The notes below the pieces were generated by a model that made no database searches, had not been told where the DNA came from, and saw only the letters and a list, made by a program, of their open reading frames with translations. From the NCBI GenBank assembly GCA_937923145.1, contig CALAJT010000014.1, positions 1 to 62,969 of the forward strand: 62,969 nt of DNA. The letters are read 5' to 3'. The translations under genes were made by a program, and so were the position numbers. Source of the DNA: an uncultured Rubritalea sp. (GTDB lineage: Bacteria > Verrucomicrobiota > Verrucomicrobiia > Verrucomicrobiales > Akkermansiaceae). Positions 27,879 to 36,446 of the stretch are shown in pieces; the first letter of the stretch is position 1; every line of letters starts with the position of its first letter.

Positions 27879-29222
27879 ATGTCATGAGTTTTGACTTCAT
27901 TGCTGGAAAAGAATCAGATGGTGAAGAAGCACATCGCCACAGTGCATGTAGAAGCGAATCTGAGTTTGTTAGAGCGTAAAATGTTCAATGTCCTATTGCT
28001 CAATGCCTATCCCAAACTTCTCCAGCAGAAGAATCACAAAATGCGATACACTGCACTATGTGAACTAATCGGCTACGATTCTTGAGATCGACTAGCGATC
28101 AAGAAAGCCCTTCGTAATATCGCCAAGACTCAAATCGAATGGATCTGAACGAATGACAAATGAAAAGAGGTGTCCTGGAAGGTCTATAATTATCTATCTT
28201 CCGCTGAGATTAAATGGTGAGCCGACTCATTTGAATATGGCTTTGATGAGAAGCTTGCGGAGCATCTCTATAATCCAGAAGTATTCGCCCAGATAAGCCT
28301 TATTTCGCAGAGAAAATTCAGTAGTAAATACACACTGAATCTCTACGAAAATTGCGCTCGCTATCGAAAAAATAAGAAGTTCAAGGGTCTTACTCCAGTC
28401 TGGGATATTGACCTCTTCCGTAAGTTCATGGGAATCTGAGAGGCAAAGCTCTACTCAACCTTTGCTGAACTCAATCGACGGATCTTGAAGCCATCGATTA
28501 AAGAGATTAACGAGCACTCAGATATTTATTTAGATCTAGAAATTTTCAAAGAGGGCAGGAGAGTCTCAGGGCTACAATTTCAAGTCACAGACAATCCCAA
28601 TCAAGCTCAAATGAAATTACCGTGAGTAGAGGATGAAACTGAAATAGCGAGTGCCTCAGATAATCCTGCGGTGATAAAGTGCATCGAATTAGGGGTAGGA
28701 GAGTGAGTATCTATTCAATGGCTCAAGAGCTATGGAGAAGCCTACATGATGGAAAAAATCCAACTTGCTGAAACAGCTAAGAAAGAAGATTGAATCCGAA
28801 CGAGTGTCGCTGGATGGCTAGTTCGAGCAGTTCGTGATAATTACCAGAATGAAAACCCATCTGCACAGCTAGCAGAACAGAAAAAAATCACCCGTGAAAC
28901 CAAGCGGCAACAACAGGAAAAACAGTGGGAAGAAGCTGATCAACATGCAGAAGAGCTACGTAAGAAAAGAGAGGATTCAAGGTTAGCTGTAAACCAACAC
29001 CTCGAATCTTTAACTGAAGATGCACTTCAGGCTCAGCAAAACGCCTTCATTGAAGCTCTAGCTCTTAATCCAGAGAAAGACCTGTCAGAACTCGACAAAT
29101 CGCACCACGAGGCATTCCACGACTGGATTGCCGAACAGAATAATCTCTGAAACCCTTATCCAGTAATCAGAGCCAACCGACAGAAGCAAAAGCTTCTGGA
29201 TAAAGTAAGTTTACCAGATTAG
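27879..29222 (+). CDS. rep: Rep_3-family plasmid replication initiator, intact only with TGA = Gly
   Basis: Read with TGA as glycine, one frame runs 447 codons from ATG 27879 to TAG 29220. It has ten in-frame TGAs (27885, 28083, 28146, 28161, 28218, 28437, 28623, 28704, 28791, 29148) and no TAA, TAG or frameshift. The standard code leaves only a 64-residue piece. Rep_3 landmarks run in order: LSLLERKMFNVLLLNAYPKL, LCELIGYDS, LYNPEVFAQISLISQRKFSS, YTLNLYENCARYR, WDIDLFRKFMGI, FAELNRRILKPSIKEINEHS and EGRRVSGLQFQV. These are the two winged-helix domains that bind iterons. The C-terminal third is charged and helical. Trp is always TGG, so TGA is not Trp. The only plausible ATG, at 27879, has TGA as its third codon. 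Confidence 0.88.
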
Positions 29223-29277
29223 CTATCTCCACAGAACGCAACAAGTAGGGGAGCCTTCCTCACTTCACATTGTAATC

Positions 29278-29299
29278 CCTCCAGTCTCGGAGGTATTTT
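29278..29299 (+). terminator. Intrinsic terminator after rep
   Basis: The stem CCTCC (29278-29282) pairs with GGAGG (29289-29293) over a 6-nt loop, followed by TATTTTT. It lies 56 bp downstream of the rep stop codon. Confidence 0.7.
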
Positions 29300-29421
29300 T
29301 AGTAGTCTCATTTTTAACAACCTAGAACCTCCTTACAGTCGGTCTCCAAGTTGCCTCCTCACTTCTCGGGATTTCTATGACTCGTGAGTCACATGGCTCA
29401 ATTATTCTTAACCATTTTATT

Positions 29422-29913
29422 ATGGGACAATATCATCAGTTGGTGAACTTTGATCGGAAGGAGGTTGTTCATCCGCATAAGTTAGGGCTGGGACTTAAAC
29501 AGGCTGAGCATACTGGGTGTCCTGCATCGTTGAGCGATGCACTGTATATGCTTGTTTGCACTTCTCCAGCTGGGGGAGGTGGAGATTTACTAATGCTTCC
29601 CGAGCGAGAATTAGAATTTAAGAGCTTTTGACGATGGGTAGGTGATATAGTAACCGTGTTTTGAGACTATACAGATGCATCTGAACTTGCTCTTCTTGAT
29701 AGAGTTTATCCCAATGACTGGGCGAGGGATAACGCTAGCCTAAGCACGTATATCGGGTTTTTTACTGACATAACAGATCAACTCATTCCTGCATTTGAAG
29801 CTGCTTATGGAGTCAAAATAGAGAAAGATTCGAAGGGGTGGAGAGAGCGGAATTTAGTCGCAGAAGAATGGAGCTGGCTTTTTCCAGATCTTGACGACGA
29901 AAAAACCGCCTAG
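29422..29913 (+). CDS. Recoded hypothetical protein, two TGA = Gly codons
   Basis: Protein of 163 residues with TGA at 29629 and 29662 read as Gly, giving FKSF-G-RWVGDIVTVF-G-DYTD; it ends at TAG 29911. I prefer the ATG at 29422 (MGQYHQLVNFDRKEVVHPHK), although the frame is open from 29377. It resembles small MGQYHxxVN-type proteins of phages and plasmids, whose function is unknown. There are no other stops. It lies between rep and the DUF2958 gene on the same strand. Confidence 0.75.
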
Positions 29914-29930
29914 TCTTAAATCGGCGGTTT
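29903..29930 (+). terminator. Hairpin overlapping the stop of the recoded hypothetical gene
   Basis: AAACCGCC (29903-29910) pairs perfectly with GGCGGTTT (29923-29930) across a 12-nt loop that contains the TAG stop. The T-run is short, so this may be a terminator or an RNA-stability element. Confidence 0.5.
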
Positions 29931-29991
29931 AACTTACACGAGGGCATCAGATTTACTGGAGCTCTCTTTTACTATTCTAATCATTTTATAA

Positions 29992-30384
29992 ATGAATTCA
30001 ATTTCTTCTAACGACCAGTCAAATGACGGACACTTTCCATACGGTAATCAACCAAGTTACCGAGACTTCCTCATTCCAAAGGAACTCATCAAGCTATTCC
30101 AAGAACATAATCAAGCGAATCGTGAGACTTCTGATCCGCTCATTGTAACTAAATACTTCAATCCAGCATGAGCGCAGACTTGGTATATGACCGAGTATTA
30201 TGAGGATGATGGAATCTTCTACGGATTTGTTACAGGTATGCCATTTCCAGAATGGTGAACGATGAGCCTTCAAGAGTTCATCTGACTTAACCTACCGTTC
30301 AGACTAAAAGTAGAACGTGATATTCACTTTCATCCTACACCTTTTAGCAAGGCTGTGTCAGAGGCTGATAAAGAATATAGCTAA
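29992..30384 (+). CDS. DUF2958-family protein, intact only with TGA = Gly
   Basis: Protein of 130 residues ending at TAA 30382, with TGAs at 30169, 30256 and 30283. The core reads KYFNPA-G-AQTWYMTEYYED, then FPEW-G-TMSLQEFI-G-LNLP, then LKVERDIHFHPTPF. DUF2958 proteins carry a conserved Gly before the TW(Y/L)xTE motif and another in the PE(L/W)GxxSLxE motif. The first two TGAs sit exactly on these glycines, which is the best single piece of evidence for the glycine meaning. The role of DUF2958 is unknown; such genes are common on plasmids and phages. Confidence 0.88.
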
Positions 30385-30400
30385 GCCCTTCGGGGCTTTT
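30384..30400 (+). terminator. Intrinsic terminator after the DUF2958 gene
   Basis: AGCCC-TTCG-GGGCT (30384-30397), with a stable UUCG tetraloop, is followed by TTT. It starts on the last base of the TAA stop codon. Confidence 0.85.
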
Positions 30401-30462
30401 AGTTAGTCATTTTCACATAATCTACAATCTAAATTTGACGAACATGTCCTTGACGGATACAA

Positions 30463-30480
30463 TGTACATGTTTATTGTAC
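30463..30480 (+). promoter_or_regulatory. Probable YefM-type operator
   Basis: TGTACATGTTTATTGTAC is an imperfect palindrome built around TGTAC/GTAC(A), close in type to YefM operators. It lies 13 bp before the antitoxin ATG and overlaps the expected promoter (TTGACG at 30450). Autoregulation by the toxin-antitoxin complex is usual for this family. Confidence 0.5.
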
Positions 30481-30492
30481 CTATATTCTATT

Positions 30493-30747
30493 ATGACCAC
30501 TATAAGTTACAGTTCTTTGAGACAAAATTTACGCTCCGTTATGGATAACATTAACGCAGATAGGAGTGTGTTTGAAGTTGCCCGTAAAGGACAAGAGACA
30601 GTCGTGATGATGAGTAAACATGACTATGACTCGCTTCAAGAAACTTTATATTTACTATCTAGTAAGGCCAATGCAGACCGTTTACACGAATCATTGAAGC
30701 AGGCGGAGCGAGGAGAGTTTGTTCATCATGATTTAATCGAAGAATAA
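30493..30747 (+). CDS. yefM: Antitoxin of the Phd/YefM family
   Basis: 84 residues from the ATG at 30493 (MTTISYSSLRQNLRSVMDNI); a TTG at 30475 would extend it. The N-terminal DNA-binding domain is typical of Phd/YefM, and the segment VEVARKGQETVVMMSKHDYD-like (FEVARKGQETVVMM) is diagnostic. The acidic C-terminus binds the toxin. TAA and the toxin ATG overlap by one base. The code cannot be told: no in-frame TGA and TAA stops. Confidence 0.88.
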   Translation: MTTISYSSLRQNLRSVMDNINADRSVFEVARKGQETVVMMSKHDYDSLQETLYLLSSKANADRLHESLKQAERGEFVHHDLIEE

Positions 30748-31007
30748 TGCTACTTTCTTGGACAAAAATTGGCTGGGAAGATTACACATTCTGGCAACAA
30801 GAGGATAAAAGAACAATTAAGCGAATCAATAAGCTGATAAAAGATATTCTTCGTGATCCTTTTGATGGACTAGGTAACCCAGAACCTCTCAAACATTCAC
30901 TCACGGGATTATGGTCGAGAAGGATTACCCAAGAGCATCGAATCATTTATGAGATAAAAAAAGATCAATTGATCGTTCATCAATGTCGGTTTCATTATCG
31001 AAAATAA
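30747..31007 (+). CDS. yoeB: Toxin of the YoeB family (Txe/YoeB mRNA endonuclease)
   Basis: 86 residues, normal for YoeB. LLSWTKIGWEDYTFWQQEDK, then IKDILRDPFDGLGNPEPLKH, LWSRRITQEHRIIYE and a final VHQCRFHYRK match YoeB, including the catalytic Glu, Arg, His and C-terminal Tyr region. It is a ribosome-dependent mRNA interferase that would stabilise the plasmid or element. Confidence 0.9.
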   Translation: MLLSWTKIGWEDYTFWQQEDKRTIKRINKLIKDILRDPFDGLGNPEPLKHSLTGLWSRRITQEHRIIYEIKKDQLIVHQCRFHYRK

Positions 31008-31023
31008 TTGAGGCGCATAGTTT

Positions 31024-31602
31024 TCAAATCTTTTTCTCAATCACCCCAATATCCCGCTGAATAGTCCTCAGTGATACACTGGGCAACCTCTCTACAATCT
31101 CAGACGCACTTTGTCCTCCAGCTAGCAGGCGTTCCACTTCTGCTAGACGAGCTTCTTTACTCAGGGGCTTATCAGCCTCTTGCCTCGCTACCTGGATACC
31201 ACGTTCCATCTCTTTCTTAATCGAGTGCATCAGCGACTCGAAGGAAAGGAAGAGCAGCACTGGGGGAGTAGCAGCGAGACAACGAGCCAGCCACGAGTCT
31301 CCCACATGCATCATGTTGAACAACACACTGCCTGTAGTCGCCAATACTACTAGTAACCGCATCATCGTGGCTGACTCCTTTCGCAAAGAAGCTCTCAAGG
31401 CACACAAAGAAAATACCACTACTGCGCCATCTACCATGAGTGGAAATAAGTAGCCGAGATGTGCTAGCACTACTTTTTCTCTGACCGCCAAATCTTTGAG
31501 TGCTTCGAAGGACAGAGAGAAAGAAACTAAAGCTAGGCCTCCGACCATGAAAGAACTTAGCCAACTAATTTTACCGACGATATGATGATCACTGAGCTTC
31601 AT
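31024..31602 (-). CDS. DUF2637-like membrane protein with C-terminal HTH
   Basis: Protein of 192 residues. Four hydrophobic segments (about 12-30, 45-68, 80-96 and 106-120) match the DUF2637 pattern, with SLSFEALKDLAV and LGYLFPLMVDGAVVVFSLCA. The last 60 residues contain LAEVERLLAGGQSASEIVERL followed by a SLRTIQRD helix, a DNA-binding HTH. DUF2637 proteins are common on mobile elements, and the actual function is unknown. It is convergent with yoeB, and a repeat-rich region lies upstream. Confidence 0.7.
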   Translation of the reverse strand: MKLSDHHIVGKISWLSSFMVGGLALVSFSLSFEALKDLAVREKVVLAHLGYLFPLMVDGAVVVFSLCALRASLRKESATMMRLLVVLATTGSVLFNMMHVGDSWLARCLAATPPVLLFLSFESLMHSIKKEMERGIQVARQEADKPLSKEARLAEVERLLAGGQSASEIVERLPSVSLRTIQRDIGVIEKKI

Positions 31603-31689
31603 AACATCATATACGAACCCATCGACATGTCATCCGAACTCATACCACGCGCTCTCAGAGGAGTGCCATGAGATACAGAGTGTCAGACC

Positions 31690-31714
31690 TTGTTCTGCCG
31701 CATTGTTCTGCCGC
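31690..31714 (-). repeat. Tandem 12-bp repeat upstream of the DUF2637 gene
   Basis: TTGTTCTGCCGC occurs at 31690-31701 and again at 31703-31714 (13-bp period). It lies about 90-110 bp upstream of the gene start and is followed by loosely repeated GACATG motifs. It could be an operator for the HTH-containing protein. Confidence 0.4.
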
Positions 31715-31834
31715 CCTGAGACATTCTGGCGACATGCTACGCCACTTGGGTGACATGTTTACGTCATCTTTTTTCTGAAAAACACACCTCACCGGCTGTC
31801 GAATAATGCTCCTGAAAATCCCAGAGAGGGTCAC

Positions 31835-31856
31835 AGGGAGAGACTGGTCTCTCCCT
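31835..31856. repeat. Perfect 10-bp palindrome
   Basis: AGGGAGAGAC-TG-GTCTCTCCCT. It lies just beyond the stop of the 50-residue ORF on the minus strand, so it may act as a terminator or as a protein-binding site. No long T-run follows. Confidence 0.5.
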
Positions 31857-31879
31857 TCCATTACTCCGAGCGCAGCGAG

Positions 31880-32032
31880 CTACCTCTTTCCTGTGCCTGT
31901 CTTTTCCGTATCCAAGATGTAGAGCCATCCTACCGAGCCAGAATCTATGTAGTCATCATCTCCGATGACTTGATAGATTCCGCCTCTCCCGATGATACAA
32001 GCAAGCCAGTTTGCAATCATCTGTTTATTCAT
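31880..32032 (-). CDS. Small hypothetical protein
   Basis: 50 residues, starting MNKQMIANWLACIIGRGGIY and ending TAG at 31880. The composition looks coding (VIGDDDYIDSGSVGWLYIL). No family recognised. It may be a remnant of a larger plasmid gene. Confidence 0.4.
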   Translation of the reverse strand: MNKQMIANWLACIIGRGGIYQVIGDDDYIDSGSVGWLYILDTEKTGTGKR

Positions 32033-32247
32033 AAAATACATTCTGCACTAGGGGAGGGACGGAAGCTCTGCGGGGACGCAACTTTCCCAGCGCCTACTAG
32101 TGTGACAATACGGTGAGGACTTTATGTCTGAACTACCTGAGGAGCACGTCTGAAATATGACGTGCTCCTTCTTTTTAACGATTATTAAATAAAACTTCTT
32201 TTGTTGTGTTCTATAGTGGTTAAAATCGTTTTAGAAAAATAGATTCA
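32033..32247. other. Intergenic region before the methyltransferase operon
   Basis: Contains one clear terminator (32141-32173) and an AT-rich leader (32174-32247) with no obvious -35/-10 pair or ribosome binding site before the GTG start. A nine-codon ORF at 32124-32153 overlaps the terminator and is probably meaningless. Confidence 0.5.
32141..32173 (+). terminator. Strong intrinsic terminator
   Basis: GGAGCACGTC (32141-32150) pairs perfectly with GACGTGCTCC (32159-32168) across an 8-nt loop, followed by TTCTTTTT. It separates the defence-like operon from upstream transcription. Confidence 0.9.
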
Positions 32248-33573
32248 GTGGTTACATTTGAAAAACAGTCAGAGGCTATATCATCTCTACAGGAAGAATT
32301 CTGTGCGAGAGGCACGGCTGTGTCTATTTCGGTTAGAGACATTATGGACTCAACTCCGATATGTTCAGCCCATAAGATTCATTCGTATCCTGCGAAGTTA
32401 TTACCAAATCTTGCGAAACTACTAATTAATTCTCATTTAATGCCTAGTGGGGGAAAGTTACTAGATCCTTTCTGCGGAACGGGCACAACTTTGCTAGAAG
32501 GAGTAAGTGTAGCCTCACGTTTATATGGGGCTGACGCAAATCCTTTAGCAAGATTAATAACCTCAGTTAAGTTAAGTAAAGCCCCTATAGGCAGTGAGGC
32601 AATTTTGAAATCGATCGAACGAGGGATCAGGCAACGTCGAAAAGAAATCAAGAGTCATCACGAAATTCTATCTAGGTGGTTCACTAAAAAAGACTTAAAT
32701 GATATTACATATATCAAAAACAGAATTTCATTGATTGACAACAATTGCCTTAAAAACTTTCTGAATGTATGCTTATCATCTATTTTGAAAGATCTTTCGT
32801 GTGCTGATCCAAGGATAGCTGTTCCTGTAAAATTGAAGGACTCGACATACCCTGAAGATCATTGGTATAGAAGACAGTCTTTGAAGAAAATCACTGATTT
32901 TGGGTCAAAAGATGTATTTAATGAATTTTCTCGCCGAGTTTTACAATACTTGAACATCAAACAGCAGCAGAATTACAGTGAAAATTTTTATCTTTTTGAG
33001 GATTCAAGAGAACTAGCTTATAGAAATAACCATAGAACCCTCCAGTCAAATTCAATTGATTTTGTAGTTACATCTCCTCCATATGGAACTGCTCAAAAAT
33101 ACATTAGATCATCCACATTTTCGTTGTTGGTATTGGATTTACATGAAGATCTAAGTATGTCAGAATTAGATAGGAAAATCATAGGCTCTGAAAAAGTGTT
33201 GATTTCAGATAGGTCGGCACCACCTCAGCAGACGAAATCACGACAAGCAAACAAAGTAATCACTGACGTTTTTGAAGAGTCGCCATATCGAGCACACCTT
33301 TATGCAACATACATGAATGAAATGCAAAAGTTCCTTGAAGAGTCTTATAGAGTCTTAAAACCTAACGCAAATTTGTGCCTTGTTGTTGGCAATAACCAAG
33401 TATCGGGTAGATTATTTGAAACTTCTGAGTATTTAAAAGAGGCTGCTGGACTTATCGGGTTTAAAACTACTGGGCACTTCATTGATAGCATTAAGTCTAG
33501 AGGACTAATGACAAGAAGAAATAGCAGTTCAGGATTAATTGCTCATGAGCACATTCTAGTTTTTCAAAAGTAA
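32248..33573 (+). CDS. DNA methyltransferase (N4-cytosine/N6-adenine type)
   Basis: 441 residues with a GTG start. Motif I is LLDPFCGTGTTLLEG (residues about 72-86), and the catalytic motif IV is VVTSPPYGTAQKY (about 274-286); SPPY is often N4-cytosine. VLKPNANLCLVVGNN follows. The large insert between motifs (about 110-255) may be the target-recognition part. No restriction nuclease is next to it. It begins a tight operon (2-, 15- and -14-bp gaps) with a PRTase-like and an ATPase gene. The gene contains no in-frame TGA, unlike the recoded genes nearby. Confidence 0.88.
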   Translation: MVTFEKQSEAISSLQEEFCARGTAVSISVRDIMDSTPICSAHKIHSYPAKLLPNLAKLLINSHLMPSGGKLLDPFCGTGTTLLEGVSVASRLYGADANPLARLITSVKLSKAPIGSEAILKSIERGIRQRRKEIKSHHEILSRWFTKKDLNDITYIKNRISLIDNNCLKNFLNVCLSSILKDLSCADPRIAVPVKLKDSTYPEDHWYRRQSLKKITDFGSKDVFNEFSRRVLQYLNIKQQQNYSENFYLFEDSRELAYRNNHRTLQSNSIDFVVTSPPYGTAQKYIRSSTFSLLVLDLHEDLSMSELDRKIIGSEKVLISDRSAPPQQTKSRQANKVITDVFEESPYRAHLYATYMNEMQKFLEESYRVLKPNANLCLVVGNNQVSGRLFETSEYLKEAAGLIGFKTTGHFIDSIKSRGLMTRRNSSSGLIAHEHILVFQK

Positions 33574-33575
33574 TT

Positions 33576-34472
33576 ATGACTATCCCTCCGGAATCCATCA
33601 GAAAATTTAGAGTCCTCATTAATACCGTTTGGAAGGATAAAGGTATCACAATACCACGGATAGAGGAGTGGGTTCAAAACTTTAATGGGGCGAGCCTTGA
33701 TGAGGATAAAGAACGTGCACTTATGATTAAGTTACTTGAGCATTTTTTATTTATTGGGGCTGATGAAAGAAAGGAGTTAAGTCGTAGTTTGTTTACAAAT
33801 TTATGCAGAGATTTAACTGCCTATCCTGTAGGCGATGACTCAAGTTCTGCGAAGAAAATAATTAGTGAGCGTCTGAATAAAACACGGTTTGCTGCTGTTG
33901 GAGGACCTTCTGAGAGTTCGACTATGATTCTGTATGAAATACGAACTTTTAATGGGTTACCTAATAGTATAATTCCAGATTTGGAGAACTTGTTAGAACA
34001 AGTAGAACGGGGAGAAGTGGAATACATTATATTTATAGATGATTTTTGCTGCACAGGTCAACAGGTTAAGGAAAGAGAAACGAAATTCATTAACAACGTA
34101 AGAACTATGAATCCTAATATTTATATAGGATATCGACTCTTATGTGCGACTAAATCAGCAATTAACAACTTAACCGCAAGCAAACTTTTTGACTCTGTTG
34201 ATGCATCCATGGTCTTTGATGATGATTACAAATCATTTAATCAAAATAGCGTGTTTTTCAAAGACAGAGAAAAAGATCTAGAGCTAAGTAAAACTGTTGC
34301 ACATGAATATGGCAGGTCTCTATGGTGTGATAAACACTCTTTGGGGTATAAAGGCTCTCAAATGCTATTAGGGTTTGTCCATAATGTTCCTGATAATACG
34401 TTACCGATCTTTTGGTTTAATGAAAATCCCGAAAAATGGTGTTCAATTTTTCCACGCGCACATAAAATTTAA
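33576..34472 (+). CDS. Phosphoribosyltransferase-like protein (PRTase-CE-like) of a conflict system
   Basis: 298 residues. The segment VEYIIFIDDFCCTGQQVKE matches the PRPP-binding loop of type I phosphoribosyltransferases (hydrophobic strand, DD, then TG). Upstream, FAAVGGPSESSTMILYEIRT would be the neighbouring strand-helix. I recall a family of this kind (PRTase-CE), described computationally together with ORC/CDC6-like ATPases in prokaryotic conflict systems. I could not search, so the assignment rests on motif and neighbourhood. The substrate is unknown. It lies 2 bp after the methyltransferase gene. Confidence 0.65.
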   Translation: MTIPPESIRKFRVLINTVWKDKGITIPRIEEWVQNFNGASLDEDKERALMIKLLEHFLFIGADERKELSRSLFTNLCRDLTAYPVGDDSSSAKKIISERLNKTRFAAVGGPSESSTMILYEIRTFNGLPNSIIPDLENLLEQVERGEVEYIIFIDDFCCTGQQVKERETKFINNVRTMNPNIYIGYRLLCATKSAINNLTASKLFDSVDASMVFDDDYKSFNQNSVFFKDREKDLELSKTVAHEYGRSLWCDKHSLGYKGSQMLLGFVHNVPDNTLPIFWFNENPEKWCSIFPRAHKI

Positions 34473-34487
34473 CTTGCCCAATCAACT

Positions 34488-36446
34488 ATGTCTAATGAAA
34501 ATCCTTTCTCACTTACCCGAGCTTCTGATTTAAAGGATCAGCAGATTGCAGAATTTTGGGTTGATCCAGAGTCTCTCCTGTTTAACAGATTGCGCCCGCA
34601 ATCTCAGTTACCGATGTTTATTTTGGGTGGTAAGGGTTCAGGGAAAACCCATATTATGAGATACCTTTCGTATGCTATACAAAGAATCGTCTTTACTGAA
34701 AAAGATTCAGTGCGTGAGTATGGCTATTTGGGAGTATATCTTAGAGCTTCAGGTTTAAATGGTAATCGATTTAAAGGCAAGGGGTTTACTGATGAAGAGT
34801 GGGAGAAAGTCTTCGTTTACCATTCAGAGCTTTGGCTTGGAAGGGAACTTTGTAACACTATATCTACCTACCTAGAAGATATTGGTCAAATTGACTTATT
34901 AGATAATAGAGTTTTAATGGACAATATCATAAAGTTGTTAGATTACGATGACGTGTCGATAGAAAAATTTGATGATCTTGTAGACCATTTAGAAAACCGG
35001 AGAAGAGATCTTGATTTGAAAATTAACAACATGAGTTTTTCACGAGAGCTTAAGTTGAATATCGATTTGACTGTTGGTTTCTTGTTTAGACTAGCTAATG
35101 TTGTAAGCGCCTGTATACCTTGCCTTAAAAATACTCAATTTACAATTTTGATAGATGAGTATGAGAATCTAACGGAAATGCAACAACGGCATTTTAATAC
35201 ACTTGTAAGAGAACGTGAAGGGAGTGTCTCATTCAAAATAGGCGCTCGCTTGTATGGTGTGAAGACATGGCGAACTAATTCTGCCCAAGAAGAATTAAAG
35301 TTAGATTCAGAATACGAAAGGATTAATCTCGATGAAATGCTGAGAAAAGATTCTTCGAAATATCGAGATTTTGCACGAAGCCTCACGCTAGATAAAATAT
35401 CAAAAGCTTTTGATAAGCCTGTTAAGGATATATCACTAGATGATATTTTTCCTGTCATTAAAGGTTCAGAGTTTAATACAGATAGAAGACCTTGGTTGGA
35501 TTCTCTACGGAATGACTTAGGTAAATATTCTTTAAGGATAGATTCGTTGAACGTTACTAGCCCTCAACGAATCAATGAAATTATAGAAAATATAGCTCAC
35601 CATGATGCTTTGATAGAAAAAACAAATTGTTTTTTACTATATAGAGCATGGTCAAAAAATAGTGATTTACTTCAACTCTCTATCGAAATTAAGGAGTCAG
35701 CGGTTATCTACAGCGCTGATTTTTCAAAGCCTTCACTACATCACACGGCCCTAGATAAATTCAGGTCAGATCTTGTAGATCAGATGAAAAGGGATCTTAA
35801 TATCCCGTTACTCAACTCTGGTGTAGATAAATGGATAGACATGTCTAACGGAATTATCAGGAATTATTTGACTATACTTAAGAACATATTTGATGGGGCA
35901 AATGATTGCGGTGAGTCAGATTTATTAAATGTAGGAATCTCTGAAAGAGCCCAAACCATGGGTGTGGAGGATAGCTGTCAATGGTTTTTAGATGACGCTA
36001 CAGTTTTAGGAGACTCAGAGGGAATCGTTAAACAATCGCTCTCTAGTATTTGTCACCTACTTGAACAATTACGCTTTTCTAAGAAACCTTCAGAGTGTTC
36101 TTTGTCTACATTTTCTGTTGATTTATCAACTATGATTCCATCTGCTAGAGATTGTATTGACCAAGCTTATAAGTGGTCACTACTCATACCTCAAAACTCA
36201 AGATACGATAGAAATAGTTCAATTAAGATAGCTCAGTTTAGAGTTAATGGCATGGTGGCACCAATTTATAATTTACCTCTATACACACGTGGTCAGATAA
36301 CTCTAACATCGGAAGAATCTAATGTGATTTTTTCAGGGGTAGCAGATAAGGACTACCTGAATTTAGTGAAGAAACGAGTAAAGAGATGTAATCCTCCATT
36401 CGAGTTATCAAAACAACCTAAAAAATCAGAAGATGAACTTTTCTAA
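34488..36446 (+). CDS. ORC/CDC6-like AAA+ ATPase of a conflict system
   Basis: 652 residues. Walker A is FILGGKGSGKTHIMRYL (residues about 45-61), Walker B is FTILIDEYENLTE (about 217-229), and RREGSVSFKIGAR-like (EREGSVSFKIGARLYG) may supply sensor 1. The domain before Walker A, NPFSLTRASDLKDQQIAEFW, fits ORC-CDC6-like family proteins. The C-terminal half (about 350-650) has no recognised domain. In such systems the ATPase is thought to sense invading DNA or its absence of methylation; that role is inference here. It overlaps the next gene by 14 bp. Confidence 0.65.
   Translation: MSNENPFSLTRASDLKDQQIAEFWVDPESLLFNRLRPQSQLPMFILGGKGSGKTHIMRYLSYAIQRIVFTEKDSVREYGYLGVYLRASGLNGNRFKGKGFTDEEWEKVFVYHSELWLGRELCNTISTYLEDIGQIDLLDNRVLMDNIIKLLDYDDVSIEKFDDLVDHLENRRRDLDLKINNMSFSRELKLNIDLTVGFLFRLANVVSACIPCLKNTQFTILIDEYENLTEMQQRHFNTLVREREGSVSFKIGARLYGVKTWRTNSAQEELKLDSEYERINLDEMLRKDSSKYRDFARSLTLDKISKAFDKPVKDISLDDIFPVIKGSEFNTDRRPWLDSLRNDLGKYSLRIDSLNVTSPQRINEIIENIAHHDALIEKTNCFLLYRAWSKNSDLLQLSIEIKESAVIYSADFSKPSLHHTALDKFRSDLVDQMKRDLNIPLLNSGVDKWIDMSNGIIRNYLTILKNIFDGANDCGESDLLNVGISERAQTMGVEDSCQWFLDDATVLGDSEGIVKQSLSSICHLLEQLRFSKKPSECSLSTFSVDLSTMIPSARDCIDQAYKWSLLIPQNSRYDRNSSIKIAQFRVNGMVAPIYNLPLYTRGQITLTSEESNVIFSGVADKDYLNLVKKRVKRCNPPFELSKQPKKSEDELF

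Noticed and set aside
29222..29421. tRNA-Gly with UCA anticodon near the recoded genes
   Set aside because: I looked for the suppressor tRNA that would decode TGA in the element gaps on both strands and saw no cloverleaf. A tRNAscan-SE run would be decisive.
27879..30384. Ordinary pseudogenes by decay, rather than recoding
   Set aside because: All 15 interruptions are TGA. Random decay would also give TAA, TAG and frameshifts, and none are found over about 740 codons. Family-conserved glycines sit at TGA positions.
27879..30384. TGA read as tryptophan (code 4)
   Set aside because: Trp is written TGG throughout these genes, and Trp at the TGA positions would break the DUF2958 NPxGxxTW and PExGxxSL motifs.
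31655..31861. 68-residue ORF on the minus strand
   Set aside because: It overlaps a perfect palindrome and a repeat-rich regulatory region, and has a non-protein-like composition.
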